A stretch of DNA of 56,298 bases, taken from the NCBI RefSeq assembly GCF_003182355.1, contig NZ_QGTW01000003.1, positions 385,273-441,570 of the forward strand, in the 5' to 3' direction. The notes beneath the pieces are model-generated. The model searched no databases. It was not told the DNA's origin and saw only the letters and a program-made list of their open reading frames with translations. Below, piece after piece: positions 42,971-51,949 of the stretch (the first letter of the stretch is position 1; every line of letters starts with the position of its first letter). Position numbers and translations under genes: made by a program. The stretch comes from Cytobacillus oceanisediminis (GTDB lineage Bacteria > Bacillota > Bacilli > Bacillales > Cytobacillaceae).

Positions 42971-44644
42971 TTATAAGCTAGCTCTCTTAAGCTCTTCATC
43001 AGTCTTTAAATCCAATGTTATTGGAACCCGCCTATATAACCGCACATTATCATCAAAGATATGTTTGGCAGACTTTACCCCAACAAATACAAATGGAGCA
43101 TCTGTTTGATTCATCAATTGGACCAACATATCTAATAACTCGTAGTATCGGCGATTGTTCTCCAAGAACAAGTGTTGAGCTTCATCAATAATGATAAGTT
43201 CGAAGCCTTGTTGGTGAAATAGATCAATAAACCTTCTCATCATTCCAACAATAGATCCTTTTGATGGAGTAGAATCCCCAACTTCCCCTAAAAGGTTTTC
43301 AAGGAATGATCTCAAGGAACAGTATGCAGGAGTCTTAACAATCAGCACTTTCTCTCTGCCCACCTTCTGTACATAATTATGGATAATCGTTGTCTTTCCT
43401 GAACCAGTTGGACCAGTTAGAAACATACTTTTTGGTTCGCCAGTGTTTTCTTTAGAATGATGACATTGATCAATCAATTCCATTGCCCTCTCAACAGTGT
43501 CCATGGGTGCCAGTCGAGTAATTGACTGATTATTCAGATTACAATGTGTGTATTTAGCCATTTTTCGATCTCCTTCGATTTTTATTTTGGGTTTTAGCCA
43601 ATTTTCATTTAGAGATTCAATCTCTTTACTTGCGGTGATTAAAGAATCAAGATCCGCTTTATTCTTTCCTGCTCGAATCAACTTCAAAATCTGCAAATGC
43701 TTTTTTAAGGAAAGACCTTGAGAATATTCCTGTTCTTTACAAGGTACTTTTAAAAAACTCTTGTTCAACGGATCAAAAATATAAATGGAAGAAAGATCTC
43801 CTTCATCGATCCTATATTCCACAAAAGTGTCCTTTTTTTCCTGACATAGCTTACGATACAGTGACGAAAGTTCAGAAGAGATAAATGTTAACTTCAAAAC
43901 ATGAAGACCGCTCTGTTGAACCTTCCCTTCGCCCTTTTGCATGAAAAAGATTTTCAAATTTTCGGACGGAACTGGAATTAGCGTATTTTTCATATTTTGC
44001 CGCCAATTTGCGTCTGGTGATCCGCCCACTGATTTGTTAAAATCAACATTGTAAATATCCAAAAGCCACATATAAAAGACTTCTTGAAATAAATCAAAGC
44101 TAATCTGTGGTTTATTTTGGATATTACCAGATTTTTTAGAGGTATTATTTGATAGTTCTTTAGCAATTGTTTTAAAGAATTTCTCAAATGAACTTCTAAT
44201 TCCAGGGATTTTATTGATTTTGTTTATTTTAAACAAATTAATCCCTAGTAATTGGCATGTCTCCATCAAGTGTTTACCAGTAAACTCAAGACCGCTACCA
44301 ACGATTAGGGTTTCTGGTACACCATAGGCATGCCAGTTATTTTTTATTCTAGGATACCTTTTCAATAAAGGTTCCTTAGGTAAGATAGCATTCTTTAATG
44401 CTAATAAAACCGTTTTTTCAGACGGCAACTCAAAGCCGATGTGAACACCTAACGGATAACCTGAGTACCAATCAAATATGATTGTAACCCATGGTCTCCC
44501 CATAAAGAGCTGACTCGCTTCATCAACCACCATAATATCCAGATGAACATAATCAACTACCGCTTTACTTAACAAAGAATTATGATCAGAATTTAACAGT
44601 CGGTCTCTGAAGCTGTTCAGACCAAATTGTTCAAACTCCCTCAC
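42971..44644 (-). CDS. TnsB-TnsC fusion with a broken catalytic triad
   Basis: A 557-residue protein in one frame. The first ~360 residues align with the catalytic core and C-terminal barrel of the TnsB at 39785 (for example LDIMVVDE, GRPW, GYPLG..IGFE, CKEQEYSQGL), lacking its DNA-binding N-terminus. Catalytic Asp and Glu are kept (34 and 157, counted from 44653), but the second Asp is Gly119: codon GGT at 44299-44297. Then comes a TnsC ATPase with Walker A GPTGSGKTT and Walker B LIIIDEAQ, cut short after the sensor. GTG start with AGGAG 8 bases upstream. Confidence 0.85.
   Translation of the reverse strand: MREFEQFGLNSFRDRLLNSDHNSLLSKAVVDYVHLDIMVVDEASQLFMGRPWVTIIFDWYSGYPLGVHIGFELPSEKTVLLALKNAILPKEPLLKRYPRIKNNWHAYGVPETLIVGSGLEFTGKHLMETCQLLGINLFKINKINKIPGIRSSFEKFFKTIAKELSNNTSKKSGNIQNKPQISFDLFQEVFYMWLLDIYNVDFNKSVGGSPDANWRQNMKNTLIPVPSENLKIFFMQKGEGKVQQSGLHVLKLTFISSELSSLYRKLCQEKKDTFVEYRIDEGDLSSIYIFDPLNKSFLKVPCKEQEYSQGLSLKKHLQILKLIRAGKNKADLDSLITASKEIESLNENWLKPKIKIEGDRKMAKYTHCNLNNQSITRLAPMDTVERAMELIDQCHHSKENTGEPKSMFLTGPTGSGKTTIIHNYVQKVGREKVLIVKTPAYCSLRSFLENLLGEVGDSTPSKGSIVGMMRRFIDLFHQQGFELIIIDEAQHLFLENNRRYYELLDMLVQLMNQTDAPFVFVGVKSAKHIFDDNVRLYRRVPITLDLKTDEELKRASL
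43559..43575 (-). promoter_or_regulatory. Internal ribosome site and start for the TnsC part
   Basis: AAGGAGA (43575-43569) lies 7 bases before ATG 43561-43559, exactly where the TnsC-like domain begins (MAKYTHCNL). A free 196-residue TnsC could be made from the fusion gene. Confidence 0.6.
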
Positions 44645-44653
44645 TTTATACAC

Positions 44654-45102
44654 TCCTTTTAATTCCTAGAACCCGCACAAGACAAGTATAGGAACATATC
44701 TAGATTCGCTTTGGAAGGCATTTCTTTACTCCTTGTAAAAGCAAATGCACTTTCTTAATTGACAGGTTACCTTTTTCATATTTACCACCTCCTCCAAAAA
44801 TGCTCATTGAAAGTAACGCAACGAAGATTTTCCCCACCGTAACTGGAAGGAACTGACGTTACAGTTTCACATTATAGCCCCCTCGATTCCCATCGGTCCA
44901 GATAAATATTTTGGTAATTAAAGGTAACAAGACCAATATCTATTGACTCCTAAAAAATGCATGGTATATTTAAAGGTTTATATATTTTCTTCTTTTTTTA
45001 ATTTTTATCAAAAAAATATAAAATAGCATTAAAACATCTTTACATAATATTCTCTGATTTTTTATATATAAAAGAGATTATAATTTTGAGAGAAAAATTA
45101 AA
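44654..45102. other. Gene-free stretch between tniQ2 and the fusion gene
   Basis: About 450 bases, very AT-rich at 44950-45100. No coding frame in it resembles the missing N-terminal part of TnsB. No clear terminator or promoter. Confidence 0.4.
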
Positions 45103-46953
45103 TTATCCTTTTGGTTTTATTTTTTGAAAAAAGGATTCAACCTCATCCTTTAGAAGCAATACTTTTTTGCATTTTCCATGTAGATGATTCTTTAACTTCC
45201 TTTTGTATATCAAATTTCTAAAATATGCAGGGCTTTTTTGATATAGCTTGTATGCCTGCTTTGTAGTTAAATATTTTTCTTTAAATTTAGCTACTTCTTT
45301 CTCCTCAATAATGACTTTCTTATTGTGATAAGAAGACTTTAGGATTTCTTCGGCCTTAAGCATTTGATTATCGATTAAGATTCTAACGGTATTTTCGCTC
45401 ATTTCTAAATTGGTTGCTGCCTCTTTTAGATTTAAACCAACCGTGTATTTTAATTGTTCTTTTTTCTCAATAAGTAGCTGTTCAATTTCTGCCTCTAAAA
45501 AATATAATTCATTTAATTTTGCACCTCCTTTGTTCGCATAAGAATTTATTTTTTTCTGATTTAAAGAATGAAGAATCGAAAGAAGTGAAATACCACTTGT
45601 TGCATACTTATCAAATACACGCTGGAGAGAAATATATTTATTTCCCTCCTCTTTTAAATTGGGTTCAAATAGGCTCTGAAGGATTTTTAAACTTTTCTTA
45701 CAAATAAAGTTTCTTGTCATAAAGGGAATTTCTTTAAGAATCCCTTCCTTTACTAATGGTAAAATGTTATCTACATTTGTGCCTAAAAGATAGGCAGCCT
45801 CTCTTTTTGTAACTATTGCATTTTTTTTATGTTTTAATTCCTCAACCGCCTTTGAAATCACAGAAATTTTATAGCGGTGGAAAGATGAACTTTTTTGAGA
45901 ATATTTTTTCGGCAAATTTTCACACAAAAAATCTACTTCTAACCGAGAAAGTCCAAACTGTTCTTTGATTTCTTTTTTAGTCACATAACGCCTGTTAACT
46001 TGGTTACAAGTTTTTATATCAAAGCAAGCTATATTTTTTGGCACATTTCCTTTTTGAATTTGCCTATTCTGAAAATCCTTATAGGCATCTTTAATAAATT
46101 GACATTTTTCTTTTTCTAAAATTTTTTCAAATTCTTTTTTTCTACGTCTTCTTTTTTCAAAAGGCAACTCAAAAAACTCATCTAATGCTATAAAAAAATT
46201 AGAAGGAAAATTTGAATACATCCAGAAAATGTTCGCTAAAACCTCTCCAAAGTTTTTATTCGAATAATATTTTTTTTGGTTAGTTATCACACAATTTTTG
46301 TTGTCACTAACATGTGATTGTAAATCTTCAAGAATGTTTAAATTTGCTTTAAAAAACTCAAATATATCTTTTATTGATAATCCTTGAAACACGACACCTC
46401 TTCCCCCTGACAGAATGGACTGGATTTCTATTTGAGAAAGGTACAGTAAGCAATCAGGCGCCACTAGAATTCCTTTGGCTTTATCAAATTCAAATTTACA
46501 GGTTTTACAAAAACCCTTTAGGAAATTCTTAAGCGTAATTAGATCACCGCAGTTTTCACAATTCTGTACTAAATTTGTTCGGTGATCCAAACAGACAGTA
46601 CATGCATTAAAAAACCATAATGATTTAAAATACGTCTCATCTTTTATACATGAAGGACAATACTTAATATTTCTCCTAAGCAACAACATTTTTTTTGCTG
46701 AGTCTCCTACGGAAGCTTCAAAGGATAAATTAGATGCCTGATACAGTTTATCAGCTGAGATGTCACATTTTTCCGAAACACGGACACAGCTTTCAAAGTC
46801 AAATCTGTTCACCTCATAATTCGACCAATCAATCTGAAGTTCTGTTAGTAATGGAAATGGACCTCCATAAAAATTAGCATTGCTCAAGCGAAACAAATAA
46901 CTAGATAAACATTCCCCCTTACACATTAAGGGACGGTTAATTAGTTTTTTCAT
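45103..46953 (-). CDS. TniQ/TnsD-family protein (second copy)
   Basis: A 616-residue TniQ-family protein, diverged from the copy at 37899. It starts MKKLINRPLMCKGECLSSYLFRLSNANFYGG and carries the zinc region CPSC...CTVCLDHRTNLVQNCENC...CKTC (residues about 100-165). The C-terminal half has helix-turn-helix-like segments and is very rich in Lys, Asn and Ile with unusually AT-rich codons. It follows recJ by about 10 bases. It could choose a different target from the first TniQ. Confidence 0.88.
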   Translation of the reverse strand: MKKLINRPLMCKGECLSSYLFRLSNANFYGGPFPLLTELQIDWSNYEVNRFDFESCVRVSEKCDISADKLYQASNLSFEASVGDSAKKMLLLRRNIKYCPSCIKDETYFKSLWFFNACTVCLDHRTNLVQNCENCGDLITLKNFLKGFCKTCKFEFDKAKGILVAPDCLLYLSQIEIQSILSGGRGVVFQGLSIKDIFEFFKANLNILEDLQSHVSDNKNCVITNQKKYYSNKNFGEVLANIFWMYSNFPSNFFIALDEFFELPFEKRRRRKKEFEKILEKEKCQFIKDAYKDFQNRQIQKGNVPKNIACFDIKTCNQVNRRYVTKKEIKEQFGLSRLEVDFLCENLPKKYSQKSSSFHRYKISVISKAVEELKHKKNAIVTKREAAYLLGTNVDNILPLVKEGILKEIPFMTRNFICKKSLKILQSLFEPNLKEEGNKYISLQRVFDKYATSGISLLSILHSLNQKKINSYANKGGAKLNELYFLEAEIEQLLIEKKEQLKYTVGLNLKEAATNLEMSENTVRILIDNQMLKAEEILKSSYHNKKVIIEEKEVAKFKEKYLTTKQAYKLYQKSPAYFRNLIYKRKLKNHLHGKCKKVLLLKDEVESFFQKIKPKG

Positions 46954-46963
46954 TTTAATCATC

Positions 46964-48625
46964 TCACCCTGTAAAGTAATCTTTAATGATGAAGTCATTT
47001 TCTGAATTCAAACTCGGGCTGTATAAACATTGAAAGTTACTGCTTTGTCCAAAGCTTTTTACTTCAAGCCCCCTAAAAAAAAGTAGTGCATTCCTGCGGC
47101 CGAAATGGAATTTCACATGTTCTTCATTCATACCAAAATGAGTAAGTTTATTAATATTAAGCTTTTTACTCTTAAAGAGAGGTAGCGGATTCCCTTCACC
47201 GAATGGTTCTAAGGAAAGTAAATCTTGATAGAGATCTACTGGAAAATCAAAAAGTGAATATTCCATTTCGTAAACATATTGAACATTTATGGCTGGCTCC
47301 AACGCCGCATATTTTTGGATATCACTGCAAAATTGGGAATAGCAATCTATCGAAACTGTTAATCCTGCTGCCGCCCGATGCCCTCCATACGAAACCAAAT
47401 GTTCAGCACACCGTTCTATGGTATTAGCAATAGAAAATGTTGATCCATTCACTGATCGAGCTGATCCCTTCCCATTTTCAGTGAGCACAATGGCAGGTTT
47501 TTTATACCTTTCGGCAATCCTGGCGGCTAGAATTCCAACAAGTCCGTCTGTATAGGAACCAATCACAGTGATAACCTTTTGTTCATATAAATTATTTGTT
47601 TGAATATACTCCTCCGCCTGTCTAACTTGAGCTGTTACCATCTTTTTTCGTACATCATTTAAGCGGATTAGCTTATTCCAGTGTTCCTCCAACATTTGTT
47701 CGTTAAAATCAGATGTAAAAAGTCGAACCGCAAAGTTTGGATCACTTAGCCTCCCAAGGGAATTTAAAATAGGAGCAAAAGAAAAACTTATTGTCTGACT
47801 ATTTACATGTTCAATCCCCAGCAGTCGTTTAAGGACTTTGATAGGTTTTGAAGGACCAGCATTCATTTTCTCTATCCCCAATTGAACTATCACACGATTT
47901 TCTTCCGTTAGTGGCATCATATCAGCGACAGTCCCCAATGCGGCCAATTCTACAAAGTTCCAAATATGCATATCCCAAATTCCTTTTTCCCGCAACAGAG
48001 CATGCACAAGTTTAAATGCCACCCCACACCCTGCAAGTGATTTAAAAGGTGTCCGCTCATCACTTCTCATTGGATTAATAAAAGCTAATGATGGAGGATG
48101 ACCTTTTAAGATTTCATGATGATCCGTTACAATCACGTCCATACCGATTTGTTTCGCACGGCGAACCGCTTCATGTGCTGAAGATCCGTTATCCACCGTC
48201 ACGATTAAGGCAGTATCCTTGGCAGCAAACCGATTTACAGCTTCAACGGAAAGCCCGTATCCATCCGAGCGCTTCGGAAGCAGGAACTCTACATTTGCTC
48301 CTAAAACCTTTAAACCTTTATAAAGAATTGAAGTACTAGTCATGCCATCAACATCATAATCACCGAAAATACCAATCAATTCATCTCGTTCTATTGCCTG
48401 AAAAATACGCTTTACAGCCATATCCATATCCCTAATATAATAAGGACCTATCAAATAGGAAGGATCACAGGACAAATAACGATTGATATCGATAAAATTT
48501 TTTATTCCTTTTAGAAATAATAGTTGAATGATAAATGGGTCTAGCGACAATTGCTTGGCATAATACTGAATGATATTTTTTTCTTTACTTGTAAGCTTAC
48601 TGTCTCTTTTAATCCAATTCTCCAT
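46964..48625 (-). CDS. RecJ-type single-strand DNA exonuclease (DHH family), island copy
   Basis: A 553-residue RecJ homologue, shorter than the ~780-residue chromosomal RecJ. Catalytic motifs are intact: FGDYDVDGMTS near 93, VTVDNGSS, VTDHHE near 171, ALGTVADMMPL and the DHHA1 motif GGHRAAAG near 415, followed by an OB-like domain. ATG at 48625 with AGGAAGAG is preferred to TTG 48631. Its stop lies next to the tniQ2 start, so it shares the tniQ2 message. Confidence 0.92.
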   Translation of the reverse strand: MENWIKRDSKLTSKEKNIIQYYAKQLSLDPFIIQLLFLKGIKNFIDINRYLSCDPSYLIGPYYIRDMDMAVKRIFQAIERDELIGIFGDYDVDGMTSTSILYKGLKVLGANVEFLLPKRSDGYGLSVEAVNRFAAKDTALIVTVDNGSSAHEAVRRAKQIGMDVIVTDHHEILKGHPPSLAFINPMRSDERTPFKSLAGCGVAFKLVHALLREKGIWDMHIWNFVELAALGTVADMMPLTEENRVIVQLGIEKMNAGPSKPIKVLKRLLGIEHVNSQTISFSFAPILNSLGRLSDPNFAVRLFTSDFNEQMLEEHWNKLIRLNDVRKKMVTAQVRQAEEYIQTNNLYEQKVITVIGSYTDGLVGILAARIAERYKKPAIVLTENGKGSARSVNGSTFSIANTIERCAEHLVSYGGHRAAAGLTVSIDCYSQFCSDIQKYAALEPAINVQYVYEMEYSLFDFPVDLYQDLLSLEPFGEGNPLPLFKSKKLNINKLTHFGMNEEHVKFHFGRRNALLFFRGLEVKSFGQSSNFQCLYSPSLNSENDFIIKDYFTG

Positions 48626-48773
48626 ATCCAACTCTTCCTTTCAGATATTTTAGAATTTTTATTAAAATCACCACCACCATTCTTCCAATCCTCTGTATAA
48701 TAGAAGTAATTACATAGGATTGAAGGCACCAATATTAAGAGTAAAATCTAAAAAAGCAGGTGAAACTTTGAAA

Positions 48774-49109
48774 ATGGACATCGGTCAGCAAATCCGCCTA
48801 TTGCGTAAAAATCAAGGTTTATCAATTCAAGAATTCGCCAAAACCATGAATGTCTCAGTTGGCTATCTTTCTAATTTAGAAACAGGGAAAGCCGAAACCA
48901 TTCCCCTTTCATTTTTAAAGAAATTGCAAACAGATTTTTCATTCTTTCCAGCTGAACAGAACGGAACCTTAAATGATCCCTTTTCGCTTCGGCTCCAACA
49001 ATTGAATAAGATGTTAATCACCCTTCAAGAATCTCACCCCGAAGTTGCCGACTACTATATGAATCATTTGGAACGCGGCATTCCCTTGTTCATGAAAAGA
49101 CAAAAGTAA
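48774..49109 (+). CDS. XRE-family helix-turn-helix regulator
   Basis: A 111-residue protein with an N-terminal Cro/CI-type domain (IGQQIRLLRKNQGLSIQEFAKTMNVSVGYLSNLETGKAETI) and a helical C-terminal part. The start is ATG 48774 or TTG 48768, both downstream of AGGTGA; the longer frame to 48720 lacks support. Divergent from recJ-tniQ2 with about 150 bases between starts, so it probably controls that operon and itself. Confidence 0.88.
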   Translation: MDIGQQIRLLRKNQGLSIQEFAKTMNVSVGYLSNLETGKAETIPLSFLKKLQTDFSFFPAEQNGTLNDPFSLRLQQLNKMLITLQESHPEVADYYMNHLERGIPLFMKRQK

Positions 49110-49140
49110 AATTATTCCTACTAATGGTATGTACGTAATA

Positions 49141-49195
49141 AACAAAAAATATTCATTCTCATGAACATAAAGTTCATAAGAATGAATATTTTTGT
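49141..49195. terminator. Long bidirectional hairpin after the XRE gene
   Basis: AACAAAAA.TATTCATTCT.ATGAAC and its complement form a stem of about 24 pairs with one mismatch and a 5-base loop, bordered by A and T runs. 49196-49471 holds no gene. Confidence 0.75.
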
Positions 49196-49471
49196 TGGAT
49201 AAAACTGGGGACTCCTAAGTGATTCATCTTAAAGTAGGGGGTAATATTTTCATGAAAAGACAAAGCTTTATAATTGATAATCAATTACTAATACCTTTGA
49301 TTTTTAAGGAATGTTGGTCAACCCAGTAAACCCTCAATATTCATTAATAATTTTATGGAATAGTACGATTAATTCTTCAGCCATGGTTAATATCTAAAAG
49401 GTAATGAAGAATATAATAACAGAAGCTTATTCTCACTAAATAAAACATCCCAATCATGAGTTTATGTACAT

Positions 49472-49517
49472 AAAATACAAAAGGGAAGAGCATGAAACCT
49501 CTTCCCTTTTGTATTTT
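49472..49517. terminator. Bidirectional terminator after the Mrr-type gene
   Basis: AAAATACAAAAGGGAAGAG and its perfect 19-base complement flank 8 bases, directly after the stop of the minus-strand gene. Confidence 0.85.
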
Positions 49518-49523
49518 ATTTCA

Positions 49524-50261
49524 CTAATTAACAGGTTCTCCTTCTAAAAACTCCATTGATGTGTAGAGTAATTTCCCGCTTTCTGTTTCCTCAAATTGTC
49601 TAACGGTTTCCATAACTAGCTTCACTAGTGTCTCACCATTAATTAACTCAATCGGCTTATGTTTACAATATTCCATAACTGGTTTAGTAAACTCGCCTGT
49701 TGTTACAAAATAGCCTATTTGAGCTTTCATATCCAGTATTGCACTATGGAATTTTTGGATATCAGGTCTTGTGACTTTTGGAGAATTGTATTTCTTGCAC
49801 TCCACAACAGATATAACATTATCTTTTATTAAAATGATTTCTTTCCCGCCATCACATGTAGCAGGAGTCAATGTTGCCTTATATCCTCTAAAGTCATAGA
49901 GCTGCTTAATAAAAGTTTCAAACTGATGCCAGTGCATCTGCTTCAACTTCTCAAGAGTTGTCTGTTCTTTCATCCTTTGGACTTGCTTTTGTTTCTGCTC
50001 TTCTAAAATTAACTTCTTCTGAAGGAATCTCTTCTCATTCATCTGCTTTTCATAGCTTTGGGACATCCAAAATAACAAAGCTAATACACTTAATACAATC
50101 GTTGCATATAGCCATCCGAAAACATCTAGTCCTGAAAAAAAAGCATAAATATTGCTAACGATGACCAAAAGTACTTTAACTGTTATCATCAAAAAAATGA
50201 AATTAACATTCCACCTTATCCTGGCCGCTCTTTTTTTATATGGTCGTTTTCCCTTCCTCAA
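49524..50261 (-). CDS. Membrane-anchored Mrr-type restriction endonuclease domain protein
   Basis: A 245-residue protein: two membrane helices (about 20-40 and 47-65), a charged coiled linker (70-105), then an Mrr-like PD-(D/E)xK domain with WHQFETFIKQLYDFRGYKA, DGGKEIILI and the catalytic VVECKKY. The start is TTG at 50261 behind AAGGACTGA. Membrane-tethered Mrr proteins occur in Firmicutes, with undefined role; defence against modified DNA is likely. I do not consider it a TnsA, although the fold is shared. Confidence 0.8.
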   Translation of the reverse strand: MRKGKRPYKKRAARIRWNVNFIFLMITVKVLLVIVSNIYAFFSGLDVFGWLYATIVLSVLALLFWMSQSYEKQMNEKRFLQKKLILEEQKQKQVQRMKEQTTLEKLKQMHWHQFETFIKQLYDFRGYKATLTPATCDGGKEIILIKDNVISVVECKKYNSPKVTRPDIQKFHSAILDMKAQIGYFVTTGEFTKPVMEYCKHKPIELINGETLVKLVMETVRQFEETESGKLLYTSMEFLEGEPVN

Positions 50262-50282
50262 TATAATCAGTCCTTGATTTTT

Positions 50283-50327
50283 TATAGGTATTTAAATCTT
50301 ATACTTTTTATTATTTAAATACCTATA
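50283..50327. repeat. Perfect 15-bp inverted repeat upstream of the Mrr-type gene
   Basis: TATAGGTATTTAAAT and its exact complement, separated by 15 bases, starting 22 bases from the TTG start. Could be an operator or an RNA hairpin in the leader. The rest of 50328-50620 has no recognised gene. Confidence 0.6.
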
Positions 50328-50620
50328 TATCCCATACAGAGACTGAACATGCAGGACACATTTTCTTGCATCATTGCTTATCTCTTTATTTTATGTTTCT
50401 TCAGCAAGCCTATTGTTTGAACTTTTAATAACTAGAGGTCTTGTCATATTGAGAAAATATAGGAGCCCCCCTACCTCTAAAAAACCTACCTTTCTCCGAA
50501 AAGTGGCTGCTTTTTTATTCTGCGCCCTTAACATATCCCCAGTTATTGCTCTCTAGATTTTTAAGCAACTCCTATTACAGAGGCATAGAAAAAGTCTTAA
50601 ATACAGTAAGTTATTATATT

Positions 50621-51949
50621 TTATTCATATACAATCTTTAAAGTGTCCACCTTATACCCCTCTGCAAGGGCTTTAAAATTATGCCCTGTTTTTTCCGCAG
50701 AAGTTTTCGCTAGATATAGTGTTCCTTTATTACCATTGGATTCTATATAATTTACTAGGTATCCTTTTTTTACATATATATACCAATTTCCATTTAATTC
50801 GAGTACCGTTGTGACGTTTGGCTTCTTTTTAGCTTCTTCCCATTGTCCTTTTAGATCTTCAGGGACTAGCTCATCAATATTCCCCGTTCTCAGCATTGGT
50901 TCATCACGGTCCAAATCATTTTTTTCATATCCTTCGAGATTCGGGGTAAATGTTTTAATATCAATTGGTACATTAACTTCCAGTTTTGTCGGGTGTAAGT
51001 AATCAACAATATCCCCATTAGCATTATAGGTTTCATACTTAACTAATATCCCTGTATCCTTATCAACCCAAAAGCGGAATGATTGGAAATCTCTATGGTT
51101 TTTAGTCCCTTTTATCACGAGCGTGTTATGACCAAGCAATTCTTCATTTTGTTTTTCAATTTCCCATTTACTTAAATCTCTGGTATAGTTTGAGGCTATT
51201 TCATAAGGAAATAATGTTTCATTTGCTACACCAATCGGAGGTCTTTCCCGATAGTTGGTTACATTGTCTCCCTCACTATTAACTGAAAATGCATCTTCAA
51301 TTTTTAGTGGCGTACCAGGGTTAACATCTTCTGCATATTTTGAGTCCATATAGGTTTTTGCTTGTTCAGATAATGCCCACACTGTACCTTCTGTATAATA
51401 TTCGAAAGTAATCTCCTCTTTACCATTTACAATATTGGATCTTTTGCCGAATCCCCCTGACTTATTACCTAAACTAATTGCATATTCAACAAGGGAATAA
51501 CCCGAAGAATGTCCATAATGTACTTTGAATTCACCAGTAGCCGTTTCGAAATTATCTACGGTATTAATCATTTTAGTTAGGATCTCTTTTTTAGTCATTT
51601 CATCATAATTTTCTTCTAGCTTCGGTGGTAAATATATCGTTTTCTCATTTGTAGGCTTCGTTGTAGATTCTTGTATATTTTCCTTTGGTTCATTAGCTTG
51701 TTTCGTTTCAAGCTCATTAAACACGTTTAACTGGGTTTCAACAAAATATGTGATTCCCAAAAATATTATGGATACGACCGAAATGCTAAGCAAAGCATTA
51801 AACTTATTTCTTAGCGGAAATACTTTCTTTTGAGATTTGGATTTTTCAATCCTGTTCAAGACTTGTTGATACTGCTTATCATCAAAACACACATCTTTTA
51901 AAATGCTTTTATTCATTTTTTCTTTTAAATTTTCCAATTTATTCTGCAT
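50621..51949 (-). CDS. Probable anti-sigma factor with extracellular sensor domain
   Basis: A 442-residue protein: a short cytosolic part (1-50) that would bind sigma, a membrane helix (about 51-70), and a large outer domain with beta-rich repeats resembling LolA/MucB-like regulators (for example LLGHNTLVIKGTKN, FRFWVDKDTGILVKYETYNANGDIV). No zinc-binding anti-sigma motif. Its ATG overlaps the sigma gene stop by 11 bases. The signal is unknown, likely cell-envelope stress. Confidence 0.8.
   Translation of the reverse strand: MQNKLENLKEKMNKSILKDVCFDDKQYQQVLNRIEKSKSQKKVFPLRNKFNALLSISVVSIIFLGITYFVETQLNVFNELETKQANEPKENIQESTTKPTNEKTIYLPPKLEENYDEMTKKEILTKMINTVDNFETATGEFKVHYGHSSGYSLVEYAISLGNKSGGFGKRSNIVNGKEEITFEYYTEGTVWALSEQAKTYMDSKYAEDVNPGTPLKIEDAFSVNSEGDNVTNYRERPPIGVANETLFPYEIASNYTRDLSKWEIEKQNEELLGHNTLVIKGTKNHRDFQSFRFWVDKDTGILVKYETYNANGDIVDYLHPTKLEVNVPIDIKTFTPNLEGYEKNDLDRDEPMLRTGNIDELVPEDLKGQWEEAKKKPNVTTVLELNGNWYIYVKKGYLVNYIESNGNKGTLYLAKTSAEKTGHNFKALAEGYKVDTLKIVYE

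Larger units (their letters stand above)
27890..49200. mobile_element. Tn7/Tn5053-like island inserted in comGA (right end approximate)
   Basis: The left limit is where comGA homology stops. On the plus strand TGTAATCG starts at 27892, and TGT is the usual terminal triplet of Tn7-like elements. The right part carries TnsB, TnsC and TniQ genes reading inwards, as expected near a right end. Between them is cargo: unknown genes, KtrAB, an ABC-3C operon. I could not find a matching terminal inverted repeat or target duplication, so the right limit is only a guess after the last transposition-linked gene; the island may extend past the window. Confidence 0.6.

Noticed and set aside
49524..50261. 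Mrr-type nuclease as a possible TnsA
   Set aside because: The domain order (membrane helices, linker, Mrr domain) and distance from tnsB do not fit TnsA; it belongs with membrane Mrr proteins.
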